In this document: positions 1 to 12,500 of the stretch, in pieces
How positions within the stretch are numbered: position 1 is the stretch's first letter
How the letters are laid out: every line of letters starts with the position of its first letter
NCBI GenBank assembly: GCA_947095535.1
Contig: OX352774.1
Span: 240,709,825-240,773,824, forward strand
Length of the DNA stretch: 64,000 nucleotides
DNA from: Poecilobothrus nobilitatus
Taxonomy: Eukaryota; Arthropoda; Insecta; Diptera; Dolichopodidae
Direction of reading: 5' to 3'
Made by a program: the position numbers and the translations under genes
The notes under the pieces: model-generated
What the model saw: only the letters and a program-made list of their open reading frames with translations
Database searches by the model: none
Told to the model about the DNA's origin: nothing

Positions 1-1085
1 AAAAACAACATCTTTAAATAGTGCCAAACCCAATTCGGATGTTTATTTAAAAAAAAAAAAAATTAAAATAAAAAAAAAAAAAGAAAAAATAAATAAAATT
101 ATTAAAAACTTGTTGTACAAATCTGACCAAACTTGTGCAAAAAAAAACAAAAAAAAACAAAAAAAAAAAAAATTTATTTATTTTTTTTTGATTTTTTTTT
201 TTTTAGTTTTTGGTTTGGTTTGGTTTTAAAACCACAATAAACATTATAAGTTCGTATTAAGCGCGGCATAACCATAATTGACATTAAAATTTGCAAACAA
301 ACAAATATTTTTTTGTTTTATTTAACACTTTTTTTTGTTTTGTTTTTTTTTTTTATTTTTGCATTTGCAATTTTTATTGTTTTAAACTGAAACTAATGAT
401 AAATACTTTCTATCTCTTTCTAATGATTAATTATATACATATATATATTCAATTGATAGATGGATAACTGACTGACTGATTAGTTGACTGGTTAGTTATA
501 TAGGTATATTATATATGTATAAAATTAATTTTATTATAAAAAATTTAATATTTATGTATGTATGGAGTTAGTTTGATAGTTATTTTTGTATTTGTATTTT
601 TACATTGACAAAAAAAAAAAAATTGCAATGACAATAGCGTAACAAATCAAACACATACATAGATAATAAAAAGAATCCATTGTTAAAAATCGTATTCTAT
701 TTTCTTTTATCTCCTCTTAAAATAATCATTTACATACAAACACACAAACATAAAATAGATTACACTTTGTGTGATCCTTAAAAAAATGTCAAAAAAAAAA
801 AACGCACTTTCAAAATGTTTATATATAAAGCATTTTAAAATTGTATCAATATTTTGTAATATTTTCTTAGAATTAAAAATTTGCATATAAGGGTATAACT
901 GGTATACATAGGTGGTGTCTAAAAAATTGGGAAATTTTCAATTAAATAGAGAAAATAAATAGAGAAAATAGAACAAAAGAAAAATAAGGAAGAAGGAGAA
1001 AATAAGACTAATGCTGCTTCATCAGCAAATTACTTTCATATATTATGTACTTGTATTATTATTATGTATTTTTATTTTTCCTACT
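1..1085. other. AT-rich non-coding stretch
   Basis: No gene is visible. The stretch holds several A or T runs of 10-17 bases, including A-rich and T-rich runs close together around 140-205 that could fold on each other. There is a short degenerate GACT-type simple repeat near 464-495. Stops are frequent in all frames. Confidence 0.7.
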
Positions 1086-1248
1086 GGGCCCTTATTGCAT
1101 CAACCACTTACCATTAATCAAATAATCAAATAATAATTGTTTTGATAAGTTTTTATTGCACCAAAACCATATTTGAACACAGTGAAAAACACTCACTTAT
1201 CAAAAATGATTATTTTATTAGTGATAAGTGTTTGGTGTAATAGGGCTT
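1086..1248. mobile_element. Long-TIR MITE, copy 1
   Basis: A non-coding element of about 163 bp that is nearly all inverted repeat. The left arm starts GGGCCCTTATTGCATCAACC. The right arm read on the minus strand starts AAGCCCTATTACACCAAACA. Both arms continue through CACTTA, TAATC/TAATA, AATAATCA and TTTTGATAAG. A second copy with better-kept ends lies at 48075-48267, so this is a dispersed family. No clear target duplication is visible here, so the superfamily cannot be assigned. Mobilisation would have depended on a transposase encoded elsewhere. Confidence 0.75.
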
Positions 1249-3095
1249 TGTTTTGCTAGAATTGGGTTATAAAATACTGTTAATAATTTTATATTGTTGT
1301 ATTATTTATATAAATATGTAACAATATTAACCTAACTGGATAAATCTTTAAATCTGAAACGTTTCGTTTTAAAGTTTGGCGAATTAAGCATTGCGTCATT
1401 GAATCTTAAGAATTTTATACATAAAATATACATATAATTTGATTAGATTATTTCAGAAACTAACTATTTATTCATTAAAAATTCAGTTTTTAAACTGTTT
1501 ACTGCTATAATTTCAGATTTTTTTTAATTTTTAATTTCGAATTATAATTTTTTTTTTTTGTTAATCCGAATTTGACTTAATCATTACTTTTTGTCTTATA
1601 TAAGCATTTTCTTTTGCTTATTATGTAGTTATTGTATCGAAATAACGTGTTATTCTAACGTGTTCCATTTCATTATCCAACACTGTCGCTTTTAAACGAA
1701 ATGTAAAAATAACAACAATCCGTTATTGCGAAAGAATAAATGAATGGGGAGTATGGCACATTCAAAACACTAAAAGTCGTAATCTTATATAAGGTTAATT
1801 TTCGGAACTGTATCTTATACATATGTATATTTTAAATATATAGAAGAAAATTAAACACATAATAATATGTTAATATGGTTGGTATCTACTAACATAACAC
1901 TAACCATAACTACTAACAGCAACAATTAAAAAAATATAGATGTCATGCGGCTTTTCAAACAAAAAAAAAAAAAAAAAATTAATGTGTTTTATTTTGTTTT
2001 TTTTTTTTTTTTGCTGTTGCTGCAAAGTTCATAAACGCTTTTTTTTTGTTTTGTTTTGTTGCGCTTGTTAATTTTGTTTTCTTAGCACTTAATATGGTGG
2101 TAATCGTATTTGAAATGGTTTTTTTTTTTTTTTTATAGTTTTAATAGAAAAAAAAATTTTTTTTTTTGTCTGAATTCATAATAGAAAATACAAATTTAAA
2201 TAAAATAAATAAAATGAACTGAGTGTTATTAAGTCAGTGATCATTTAAATTCATTTAAATTCATTCATTCATTTAATTCTTCTTTTTCATTTCATTCATT
2301 CATTCATTTTTTTTCTTCATTTTTATTTCATTTTATTTTTCAATAGTCATTTAATAAATTCATCTTTTCAAACTTAAGAAAAAGAAAAAAAAAAATGGCA
2401 GGTAATTTTTGTTTTATGAAAGGTTATGTCGCAAAAAAAAAAAAAACAGAAAAAAAATAATGAGAAAAGTGTTTAAAGATGAAATAATGGAAAGAAAAGA
2501 TATATATAATTGTTTTTAAGTAGCAAGAAATTACTGTGCGAATACTCAAATAAAAAACAATTCACTTAACTTTTTCATTTTCATTTCTTTTGTTAATATC
2601 TTAATAATTTATTCATGCAGGGATTTATTTATGATGATTTTATATATTATATATATTTACTATTATGTAACACTGGTATTAAACAGTACATTGACATAAT
2701 ATTATTATATATACATATATGTAATATGTATATACATATAAAAAAAAAAAAAAATAGGACAATTTTTAATAATTTTTTTTATTTTATTTTTTTTCAATGT
2801 GTGGTTTTGTAGGTTATGCTGGTTATGCCTTTGTTTATCTTTTAGTTTTTTTTTTTTTTTTTCATAAATAGTATAGTAAGTTTCTTTTTTATTATATATA
2901 TATACTTGATAAAAAAAAAAGTTTATGTGGTTTAAGATTATTTTTACTAGAAAGTGAATGTAGACTTACCTAAAATATTATTATCGGTTTATGTTATATG
3001 ATTCTACATTATTTTATCTTTAATTTAAATAATGGTTTTTGTGTTGCATTTTTATAATTTCTACCTTTTCATTTTTGAATTGATATTCTATAAAG
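1249..3095. other. AT-rich non-coding stretch with simple repeats
   Basis: No gene is supported. The stretch is dominated by A and T runs (for example 1961-1978, 2000-2012 and 2847-2862) and TATATA/ACATAT motifs. The frame at 2615-2812 is low-complexity Tyr/Ile/Phe/Lys and is not a credible gene. ATGGCAGGTAATTT at 2395 resembles a start next to a splice donor, but nothing else supports an exon. Confidence 0.7.
2241..2310 (+). repeat. (CATT)n simple repeat
   Basis: Imperfect CATT/TCATT iterations, interrupted by a TTTAAAT variant at the left and by a T/C-rich stretch in the middle. Expected to be length-polymorphic. Confidence 0.85.
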
Positions 3096-3284
3096 AAACA
3101 AGGTAGAATGTAAATCAAGAGTTTTTAAAAGCGCACCTTTCCAAAAAAAACATTTCAAACTGTTTAGAATTATTGTGACTTTATGTAATAAGAAAAATGT
3201 GAAAATAGGACTTTTCTGCAATTTTGTCGGGCTGTAAGTCCGGAACTCTATATAACTAAGAAAAACTGTTAACACGCATAAAAG

Positions 3285-3295
3285 TACATTACTGG
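3285..3295. repeat. Target-site duplication, left copy
   Basis: TACATTACTGG immediately precedes the nested non-LTR fragment and is repeated exactly at 3719-3729. The uninterrupted relative at about 4190 reads ATATTACTGGAGCTTTAAT. This shows that ATTACTGG|AGCTTTAAT was continuous before insertion. Confidence 0.9.
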
Positions 3296-3718
3296 ACAAT
3301 CGAATTGATATCCAAATCCCGCATAGACATAGCCAGACTAGTAGCAATCATCACAGGCCACTGACCAGTGGGCACGCATGCGGCCAAATTAGGACTCCCA
3401 CACAACACCTCATGCAGGAGCTGCAAAGAAGCAAACGAAAGTGAGAATCTAGAACACTTTCTTTGCAAATGTCCGGCCCTAGCTGGAGCCAGACGTCTCT
3501 CACTCGGCAAGCCCTTCTTTCACAACCTCAGCGAGCTTTCTAAATACAAAATCAAAGAACTGATCTTGTATCTAAACCGCTCGGGTTGGATATAAAACCG
3601 CAAACAACCTAAAAACACGGGTCACATGAGTGCAGTGGTATCAAAATGGCGCAATCTAGTGCTAATTGAGGCCTTCAAGCAGCATCGTGAAGGTCACCAC
3701 CATACCTACCTACCTACC
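3296..3718 (+). pseudogene. 5'-truncated non-LTR retrotransposon, ORF2 C-terminus and 3' tail
   Basis: This is the last part of a reverse-transcriptase-encoding non-LTR element, cut at its 5' end as is usual for target-primed insertion. In one frame it encodes the region after RNase H (SRIDIARLVAIITGH, then PVGTHAAKLGLP) followed by a CCHC knuckle, CRSC-x10-HFLCKC, then PALAGARR and a terminus LNRSGWI with a stop at about 3594. The codon after ITGH is TGA (3362-3364), where relatives usually carry Cys, so the copy is dead. The roughly 120-bp 3' UTR contains GTGGTATCAAAATGG and ends in a CCTA/TACC microsatellite tail that runs into the 11-bp target duplication. The knuckle and RNase-H-like tail suggest the I/Jockey group, perhaps LOA-like (inference). 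No 5' part is present. Confidence 0.88.
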
Positions 3719-3729
3719 TACATTACTGG
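3719..3729. repeat. Target-site duplication, right copy
   Basis: Exact copy of TACATTACTGG found at 3285-3295. Its first two bases merge with the CCTA repeat tail of the insert. Confidence 0.9.
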
Positions 3730-4706
3730 AGCTTTAATGTTTGTGTCTTGCCAAAGAAAAATGTGTACAGGCGCCTAAAAATAGCAAATTTTCAAACTAA
3801 TAGCTCTCAAACAGGGGATGGTACAAAAAAAAAAAATTGTAAGGAAACTTATACTAATTCTAAAAGTTCTTTCTTGTCTCAAAATTTCAGGTTCCTATCT
3901 AAAAGTGTGCCGGAGTTATGGAAAAAGAAATTTCATGCAAAATGTGATTTTCACATAACGGTATATTTAAATAGTAAATTACAAAATATTGGATAATTTT
4001 GATATTGCTTTATAGAGATAACAAAATTTTCGGTCTTTTAGCAGTTTTAAATTGTAAAACTATTAAGACAGAGCTTGAGGTATATAGATCTGAAAATGGG
4101 ACTTTTTTTTGCAATTTTGAGGGGCTATTACTTTGGAACTTTATAGTCTATACAACTAAAAGAAACCGTTAACACACGTACAAATATATTACTGGAGCTT
4201 TAATTTTTATTATCTTGCCGATGTAAAATATATGCAGGTAAGCACCTAAGTTACAGATGTTTAAAAATGGCAAATTTTCAATTTTTGAGCCCTAATAGCT
4301 CATAAACAGGGGGTGCTTCATAAAATTTTATTTCCTTTCTGCTCTCAAAATTTTAAGTTCCTATCTAAAAGCGTTCCGGATTATACGTTAAATTTAAAAA
4401 AAATTCTATAATTTTAATATTAATTTATAAAGGTAAAAAAAATACCTTAGATTCAAAAAATGTTAAACAGAACATGAAATATACGCATTTAAAAATAGGA
4501 CTTTTTCTAAGTTTGAGCTCCCTAATGAATGGGGCCACATAAAAAAGTTGTTCCAAAAAATTAATTTTTTATGAGACCTACTCATGGTTAAAATTTTTTT
4601 TCTCTATCTTTAACGGTGTAGAAGTTGTGTAAACAGACGAACGGACAGACGGACAGAGTGAAACTAATAATCACATTTTTTCAAAATTTTTTTGGAAATG
4701 TACTAA

Positions 4707-5004
4707 AAAGCTACACATACGCCAGCCATACAAAGTCTATCAGAAACTTAAGTTCAGTTTTATTATTTTAAGTTTGCCTATAACTATTTAAGTCAGTTGA
4801 ATTTTAATAATTATAGATTTCTAACTAATCATAGATCCATCATTAACTTTAAAGTATATAATTAAAAATTGGCTATTTAGGTGTATTTTATCGAGAAAAA
4901 TTCAAATAAAAGGTTTTTTTCCCTACAATTTTACGTTACAAAATGTGTATATATTAGATTCTGCTTAATATTTTTAATATGAAAATTAGACATTTTTTGC
5001 AATT
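4707..5004. other. AT-rich spacer
   Basis: Unremarkable AT-rich DNA between two DINE-like pieces. I see no gene or clear repeat. Confidence 0.6.
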
Positions 5005-5200
5005 TATAGTATTTAAATTTACCTTTATGTTAAAATAAAGATTTGAAGATTTTGCTTCCTTCATATCTCCGGAACGCTTTTAAATAGAATCTTGAAATCT
5101 TAAGAGAATGAAGATAAAGAATTAAGTTATATAAGACTAAGAGTACTTATTACATTGCTACACAAAATTTAATAGCTGTTAGGAGTCAAAACATTTAAAT
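5005..5200 (+). mobile_element. Eroded internal fragment of the DINE-like family
   Basis: Plus-strand similarity to the inside of the 31608 element. An ATTTAAATTTACCTTTATGT segment is followed by TCATATCTCCGGAACGCTTT, TAAATAGAATCTTGAAAT and, further on, AATAGCTGTTAGGAGTCAAA. Both ends are missing, so this is a degenerate fragment. It lies opposite in orientation to the element at 3096-4706. Confidence 0.6.
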
Positions 5201-6211
5201 GTTCTATTTGCAATATTTGTTATAGACAACTGTAACTTAGTAACCTGGAAAATTTACTAAGTGTTGTGTTAAATTTTATATGTACGTTAACATTCTTAAT
5301 TATGTAGAGTTTCCTTACAATTAATGAAAGTATCTTTTAATTTTTCACAATTTTTGCTAACATATAAAAAATACTAAAAAAATTTATAATTTTGATGCAA
5401 CTCACAATAAATTTTAAACTGTTGTTTTTTCGATGTTCGGATTTAAAAATCTTTGGTTTTATATTCTCACTTGTTTTTTTTTTTCTAAATTTTATTAGAA
5501 AGCAACATTATTAATTTGTGTTTTTTTTTTTTTTTTTTTAGCATGAATTGATATGCTTCCCGTACACTTAAATTCTTTTAAAAATTTATCACATTGTGGT
5601 CCTTTTTCGTATGACCTATGGTTTGTACACTTTTATAGTATTTCTACAAACTTAGGTGCTTTTCGACCTTTTCATCTTACCTCAAATTGATAAGTTGACT
5701 AGTCAAACTAAATATGACTTTATTACAAACTTACAATGTAAAAAAATTGATACGCTAAATCCTAAAATTCTTCACTTGTATTTTTATAAGTTTTAAAAGG
5801 AGTGTTAAGGTATATAAAGATTTTTTTTAAAGGTAAATATGTTATTATCATTCATATTCTTTGTTAAATCAGAATTTGATAGGGTACTGAGTGTCATTTT
5901 AAAAGTCTTGGAAAAATGATATACCTTTATCAACATTATTTATGCGGTATTTAACATTATATTATTTATGGAAAAGATAATATATCTGCTGCTTTTTCTC
6001 CTTTATTATTATTTATCAAGTTAGTATATTTCATTATATATATGTATGTGTGCATATAATGAAAATAATAAATTTGATTTGTTGGACACTTTTTAAATAT
6101 TTTTTTGTAATAAATTTTTAATAAATTACACACGAGTAAGCACATATAATTAGAAATATTATAGAGTTAAACTAATAATAAGCTTCTAAAGTATTTTCAA
6201 GGTTTCAGATA

Positions 6212-6242
<31 letters not shown>

Positions 6243-7740
6243 CTGAAACAAAAATCAGCCTAAGAAACAAAATAAAATTATGACACATCTTCAATTTTGT
6301 CTTTTTTATTAGAATTGAAATGCATTTTATGTTTTTATATGACTAATTATATATACTTATGAATATATATATATTTTTTTTAAAGTGATTTACAAGTGTT
6401 TTATAATTTAAATAATAGTGTCATCATTAAATACAGGCAAAAAAAAAAAAAAACCGAAATTAAAATATCAAACAAAAAATAAATCTGACTTATAATAATA
6501 TATATAAAAAAAAATTAATTTATTACTTCTTATAAAATAAAGCTGTAAAATAAATCATCGTTAAGATTTTCTTTATAACACTTAAAGTCAAGTTTTAAAA
6601 TTTAACAAACAAATAAACAAAAAAAAAAAAAAAAAATTAAGTGAATCTTTTTAAATTAGCTATATGCAATATTTTAAAGGAATTTTTTTTTTTTTTTTTA
6701 TTTAAATTAAAATAGAATGCAAATCTATTTAACAACAATAAAAATAAAAACAAAAACAAAATAACAACAAAAAAAAAACAAAAATACAAGAAAAATGTTA
6801 AAAAAAAAAAAATGTTCTCAGTTGCATTTTACAACTTAAAAATTAAATAGTAATTTGCATATTCTATAGCTTCCATTTTAAAATATCATAGAAAAAATAC
6901 CTAAGATAGAAAATAAAAAAAAAATATTTATCTTTTTTTTTTGTTTTTTTTTTTTTTGTTATTCTTTTGCTACTTTGCATATTCTATGAATTTACAAATT
7001 GATGTAGGTTGGTTGCATGTGTTATATAGTGTTGTTGTTCTTTTTTGTTGACTGTGTTGTATACTTATGTATTCAATCTTTTTCAATCTTTGTAATTGAA
7101 TGTACTTAAAAAAACAAAAAAAAAAAAAAAAAACAAAATTGTTTATCTAGACTGACATTGATTTTAATCTTCTATTTGATTTTTGAGTAAAACACAGAAT
7201 AAGTAATTTTCTTTTTAATAAATGTTTGTTTTTTTTTTATTTTTTATTTTTTGGGGCTTAAGAGTTATTTATTTGTAACAATAATTGTCTTTTTCTTTTT
7301 GTTAACATCATTTTAAGTCTTTTGTTTTTTTTTTTAGTGTTACAACCTAAGTCAAAGTTTTAAATTTCTTTTTCATAGTAGTTTCATTGTTTTTTTTTGT
7401 TTATTTTATTATTTTTCGGTGATGAGAGACAGGCGATTTATAATTATTCTAATCATTAGCTATTTGTTAAGTATCTTATACCGTATCCATAACATGAAAT
7501 AAAACATTTCAGCCACTCACATTTAATATATATAAAAATTTTTACTTATTTTGAATATCACTTTAAAACCTTATGACCATTTGAATTTTTAAAAAATCAG
7601 ATTAAGTAAAAGGTTTATCCTTGAAATCTCCAATTACTAAAATCTTAAAATACTGGAACAAAAATCATGGAAAAAAAAAATCTTGAATCTCTTCTAATTG
7701 AAAATCTTGCACATAAGTACCTATTCATTGAAAAAAGCGT
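5201..7740. other. AT-rich non-coding stretch
   Basis: Nothing gene-like. There are numerous A and T runs, including 5521-5539, 6217-6230, 6618-6636, 6684-6699 and 7110-7132, and TATA/CATA motifs. All frames are short. Confidence 0.7.
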
Positions 7741-7990
7741 GCTACCCTACATACATATTTTAACAACAAAACATTTGAAACAGTGGACGCTGCCGTCGTC
7801 AAATCCTCCCTAAACAAATTATTAAAGCACTCATTTTGAAACGCATACTCTAAAATATCTCCTACTTATTTTATTAATATACTTTTAAAGTTTTGGGGTT
7901 TTAATTTTTGGATTTTGTAGTTTGGATTTTATGGGCATTTCATAGCCGATTTTACAATTGATGAATTTAAAGGTGTTCCCTATAAATCCT
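7741..7990 (+). repeat. Dispersed repeat C, copy 1
   Basis: Shares an extended similarity with 59667-59900. CATACATATTT, AACAACAAA, a GTGG-CGCT-CCG block and AACAAATTATT(T)AAA occur in the same order, followed by a CTCTAAAAT segment and a run of TTTGGGGTTT/GGATTTT phrases. It is non-coding and its class is unknown. With only two copies here, the ends are not defined. Confidence 0.55.
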
Positions 7991-8139
7991 TATTAAAGTA
8001 AATAAGTCGCTCCTTATTTAGTAAAATCTTTGATCTTAAGAGAAAATGGAATTTAAATGATAAAATTCATATTTTTTTTAAATTATAAACTATATAGTGT
8101 TGATATTTGTTAAGTTTTAGAAATAGTATTAGAGAAAAC

Positions 8140-8212
8140 TCTAAGTCTATAGTTAGTTACAGTGCCATTGAGTTAGTTACAGTGCCAACTCTATAGTTAG
8201 TTAAAGTGCCAA
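8140..8212 (+). repeat. Short tandem repeat, about 20-24 bp unit, three copies
   Basis: AGTTAGTTACAGTGCCA begins at 8151 and again at 8171. AGTTAGTTAAAGTGCCA follows at 8195. Units 2 and 3 are joined by ACTCTAT, and a TCTAT also precedes unit 1. The repeat is local and non-coding. Confidence 0.85.
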
Positions 8213-8522
8213 ATTTAGAAATTCAGACAAATATAAGTATGATCAAAAATATTTTTATTTAAAAATTTAAGAAGTTAAAGAAGAATGAAGTTAATTTTAA
8301 CATTTTTGCCGATTCTTAGCTCAGCTTAATTTTTTCATGCTAATTATTTAACGGTTTTGTTGATAAGCCTTTTTGCACTATTTGTATATGTTGGAACAAA
8401 TAGCAATATAGAAAAATAAAAAAATACGGGCTTTATGAACAATGGATAAGAGAAGCAAAATAATATATTTTAAAAGTAAATTCGCTTTCAATTAATAGGC
8501 AAGATAGCACCACAGTACTAGG

Positions 8523-8562
8523 TCATGTGTATATAGAATATTGTATCATGTGTATATAGAAT
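8523..8562 (+). repeat. 23-bp tandem duplication
   Basis: TCATGTGTATATAGAAT occurs at 8523-8539 and exactly again at 8546-8562, separated by ATTGTA. Confidence 0.85.
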
Positions 8563-8569
8563 TTTGAAT

Positions 8570-9492
8570 AAAGTTTAATCGATACAATTCTTTTTGTTTC
8601 TAGATAGGTATGTATATTGTTATAATTATTATAATATTTGTTTTTTTTTCTTATCCTAAACTTATAATTTTAAAATTAAAGTTGTTTGTTTTGATTTAAT
8701 ATTTACTATTTTTCTAATATTGATAATTAAATAAAGTATTAAAATACTGTTTGCCATCAATTTGAATTTAAATAAAGACGAATGGTCAGGTCAAAAACCA
8801 ATCTAGGATCAGATAAAATTATCACTATGCTGGAGATTCAAAAATATATATAAATTTGCTAGAAGGGTTGAACGAGGGTTTGTAGGAGTAAATCTTTCTT
8901 TTGAATAGTATCAATTCTAACTGAATAGTTAATATATAATCAGATAACCATACTTTATTTGCATATTAAAGATTGGGCTTAATAAGAGATATAAATAGTG
9001 ATTTAATCATATATGGATCATTAAAATCTTTACTAAAGCTTTTCAAACTCAAGGAGAGGTTGTTGCTCTTATCACTGTATCATCTAGCTGGTAGTTAGAC
9101 AAAAAAAAAAAAAAAATTTTCATATTATCATTCCTCTTATAAGAATTTCTTCTGATATTTTTTTCTACACAAATATAATCTTAGTTAGGATTGTCCATAC
9201 ATTTACGAAGAGTATACATTCATGACTACAATCAGTTGATCTTTTATTTTATTTTTTTATCTTTGTGTTAAAAATTATGTATTTATTTTTATATGCTTTA
9301 TAAGTATCTTAAAAATCTTTTAAAAAAAAAATAAGAATATAAGTCTAATACTACTTTAATGAGTGTGAAATTTGAATACTGGTAAAAAAAGTTGAAATAA
9401 AAATTAATACAGAAGACTTAATTAACACAAATTATAGTGATTTATTAAAAAAAAAAGCAAAAAATAATAATAATATGTTAATCAATTATATA

Positions 9493-9556
<64 letters not shown>

Positions 9557-12500
9557 AAACTTTACTTAATATATAATAGGTTTTTATATTTTAGTTTTTA
9601 CAAATTTTTTTACACATTTTTTTCATGTTAATTATTTTATTTGTATAAACCTACACATTGTGTCTTTTTTAACCAGATTAATATTATTTACGCAATTACC
9701 ACATAATTAAACACTGACAGAATTTTGTTAATTAAAATTTAAAACTTTAAAAAAAATAAAAATTTTTATTTTGATTAATTGTCCGTTTAATATTGTGTGG
9801 AGTATTTTATTAATTCTATAAAATACGACTAAACTTAAGATTTATTCTTTTAGTTCAAAATAATGTTAGAAAGAAAAACACTTTGACTTTCATTAGATAG
9901 ACAAAGTTAATATGATTGATTCAACACTTAAATTATTATTATTAATTAATATTATTCTAAAAATTAAATGGTCATTTAGATCATTTAATTGGATCTCAAA
10001 ATATAAATTAAATATAAATTCAATCACAAGATATGGTAGACAGAATGGTACACTATTAGATACTAAAACCAGTTGTCACATCCCTGGAACTGCGTTTTCC
10101 TAAATAAACTAATATGAGCTTTTTATACAAAGCGCTGTAAATCCATTATAATTAAATCTAACTAATCTGAAAAAAATTATTCAGCAGAATTTTTCCAGAG
10201 ACCTGTTTTTTTTTAAATGTTTGAGTGACACATATTTATATGACCAAATCCACCTACAAAAATTATTTAAAGGAAGTCCTAATCTTTTGCCATGGCCGAT
10301 AAAACAATGTGCCATTAAAACGCCTCAGTGTATTAAAATTTTTTTTTTTTATGATTTTAAAATAAAATTTTATAGGCTAATATAAAGGTACATCTACTGT
10401 TTGTACAAGTATATTGGCTTATTGATGTGACTCTCCTTGTTTCTAAGAATCTGTAGCTTTGTGTCACTTTTAACAAGCTGGTCAACTCTTCAATTGCCTT
10501 TATATTCCATTATATGTAGGTGTGAACCTTTTTTTTAGCTACTGAAAATTTATAATTTGCAGAAATATAGAAAATTTGCAAAAAAATTTAAATCAAATTT
10601 ACAGTGTTACGAAGTCAATTTAGAAAGCGGTAAAAATGTATACCCATATAAAGCAAACAAATAACCACTGTCATCTATCTCTGCTCTATACACATGACTT
10701 AAACTAATATACTTTTTTTTTTAGTGTTTTAAGAAATATTAGAGATTTAATTGATTTTAATATTAATTATTATATATGTTATATATGTATTATTATTATT
10801 ACAGTATTTTATTAATTAAATATATTATGTTTATACATAAACTATAATTAAAATATATAATGAAAAAATGAAAAATTAACGTTATTTTCTACATTTTTTT
10901 TTTAGTTTCATTCTTAATAATTAATTAGTTTTTATCGATATTGAAAACAAAACAAAACAAAAAGAAAAAACAAATGACAGGTGTTAATATTACATTTTTT
11001 TTTTATATGTAAATTATGTTATTTAAAAAAAATTAATTTAAATTTTAATATAAAAAATTATAGATAACGTTATTGTCGATTAGGTAATTTTTCAATTTAA
11101 TTTTAATTGATTTGAATTTTAATTAAAAATATTCTTGTAAAATTTGTAAAATGTAAATTTAGTTAAAAGATAAAAGTTGACAAGTTGTCTATTAAATGCG
11201 TATTAATTTTTTTAACAAACATCCTGGAAAATTCTTATTTTTTTTTCATAAAATAACTAAATTCTTTAAGTTAATAAAAAAATAATTGATTGATAATTAA
11301 GACATTTTATATAGATGTCTGGATACCTATATTTGTTAATACCTTAACCCATAGTTGGATACCCATTTTTTTTTAATAACTCCAATCTATACTAAATAGA
11401 GCGATTATTAGAACTATGTATTTTGAAAAGAGCAAAAAAAGGGAAGCTAATGATGTCATAAAAAATGTACCGTTATATTAATATTTTGTTTTAATAAAAT
11501 AAAAAGAACAAATTTTTTATGTTTTGTTTATACACCTTGTATCTAAACTGTTGAATATCTTATTACACTATACACGTCTTAGAAAGACAAATTTTCAGGG
11601 CTTTTGTTTAAGACTTGACACAGTCTGTAGTTCCACAAATGTAGGTGCTACATATCTGTAAGTAAGTTGCTCTCATATATTTCCAAAAGGCTTTTTGAAA
11701 ACCTTAGTGTTCTTATCGCTTAACTGGACCCATATAATGTTTCATCACGTGATCTAAGATATCTCTCAGTAAACTCTGAAAAAGATCGGATAATGTACAT
11801 AAAGTAAAGTATGTTCACATAAGTGCATATATGTCCATCTAAGAGAACATTTAAAAGGAAATTTAAGGATATTATATAAATTTTTGAAAATTCTGGAAAA
11901 TATTTTTCAATGGAGAACTACAGTAAACCTCTACAAACAGAAGTACCTACCTGAAATAAATAATTTTCTTCCTGATTAATTTAAAATTAAATTATTCAAG
12001 TTGAATTCCTTTCTTCATAAACAATACAATGTCATCAAATATATAAACAAGTTTTTTTTTCAGCAGAAATGAGTAGTTTGCGCAGAAAATATCAAAAAAC
12101 AAAATATGTACATAAAAAATGTTAAAAAACCAAATACTTAATATTAATCTTTACATTGACTTTCAATTAATTTAAAATAAATAAAATCGATTTTCGATTC
12201 GATAAATAAAATCGAGAAAAAAAATACTGAATGTATCATCATCATTGGGAATTTTTTTTTATTTTTTTTTTTGAAATTTTAAAATTGAAGAATAAAAAAA
12301 TTGGAAAAAAAATTTTTTTTAAATAACCCAGAAATAAAATAAATTCATGTTAAAATCAAATTTCTTTAATTTTTCTTTATCTGTTTCTTATTAAATTTCT
12401 TCGAATTTGAACATTTTTCATACTCACATATTTATGATTTAAACAGATTTGATTTGATAATACTGTCATCATTTTTGTCATCCATATTATTATACTAGTT

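Larger units (their letters stand above)
3096..4706 (-). mobile_element. DINE-like (Helentron-type) non-autonomous element, interrupted
   Basis: Read on the minus strand, it begins with an imperfect A/T hairpin (GTACATTTCC to AAATGTGA), then a (CCGT)n-like stretch, and ends TTTACATTCTACCTTGTTT. The same order and wording occur at 31608-32422, which fixes both ends. Shared internal landmarks include a GTGTAGAAGT region, a GGGGCCACAT stretch, AGCTCATAAACAGGGGGTG and ATTACTGGAGCTTTAAT. The internal module appears twice (about 3200-4090 and 4095-4500, period near 400-460 bp once the nested insert is removed). There is no coding capacity. Assignment to the DINE-1/Helentron type rests on structure and on the related pair at 37.7 and 54.5 kb. 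It is interrupted by a non-LTR fragment at 3296-3718. The open frame at 3748-3996 lies inside the repeat and is not a gene. Confidence 0.7.

Noticed and set aside
2390..2415. ATGGCAG|GTAATT as a start codon next to a splice donor
   Set aside because: It follows a long A run, no downstream acceptor or exon can be paired with it, and such short matches are common by chance.
8151..8212. CRISPR-like direct repeats
   Set aside because: Units are adjacent without unique spacers, and the sequence is clearly eukaryotic in character.
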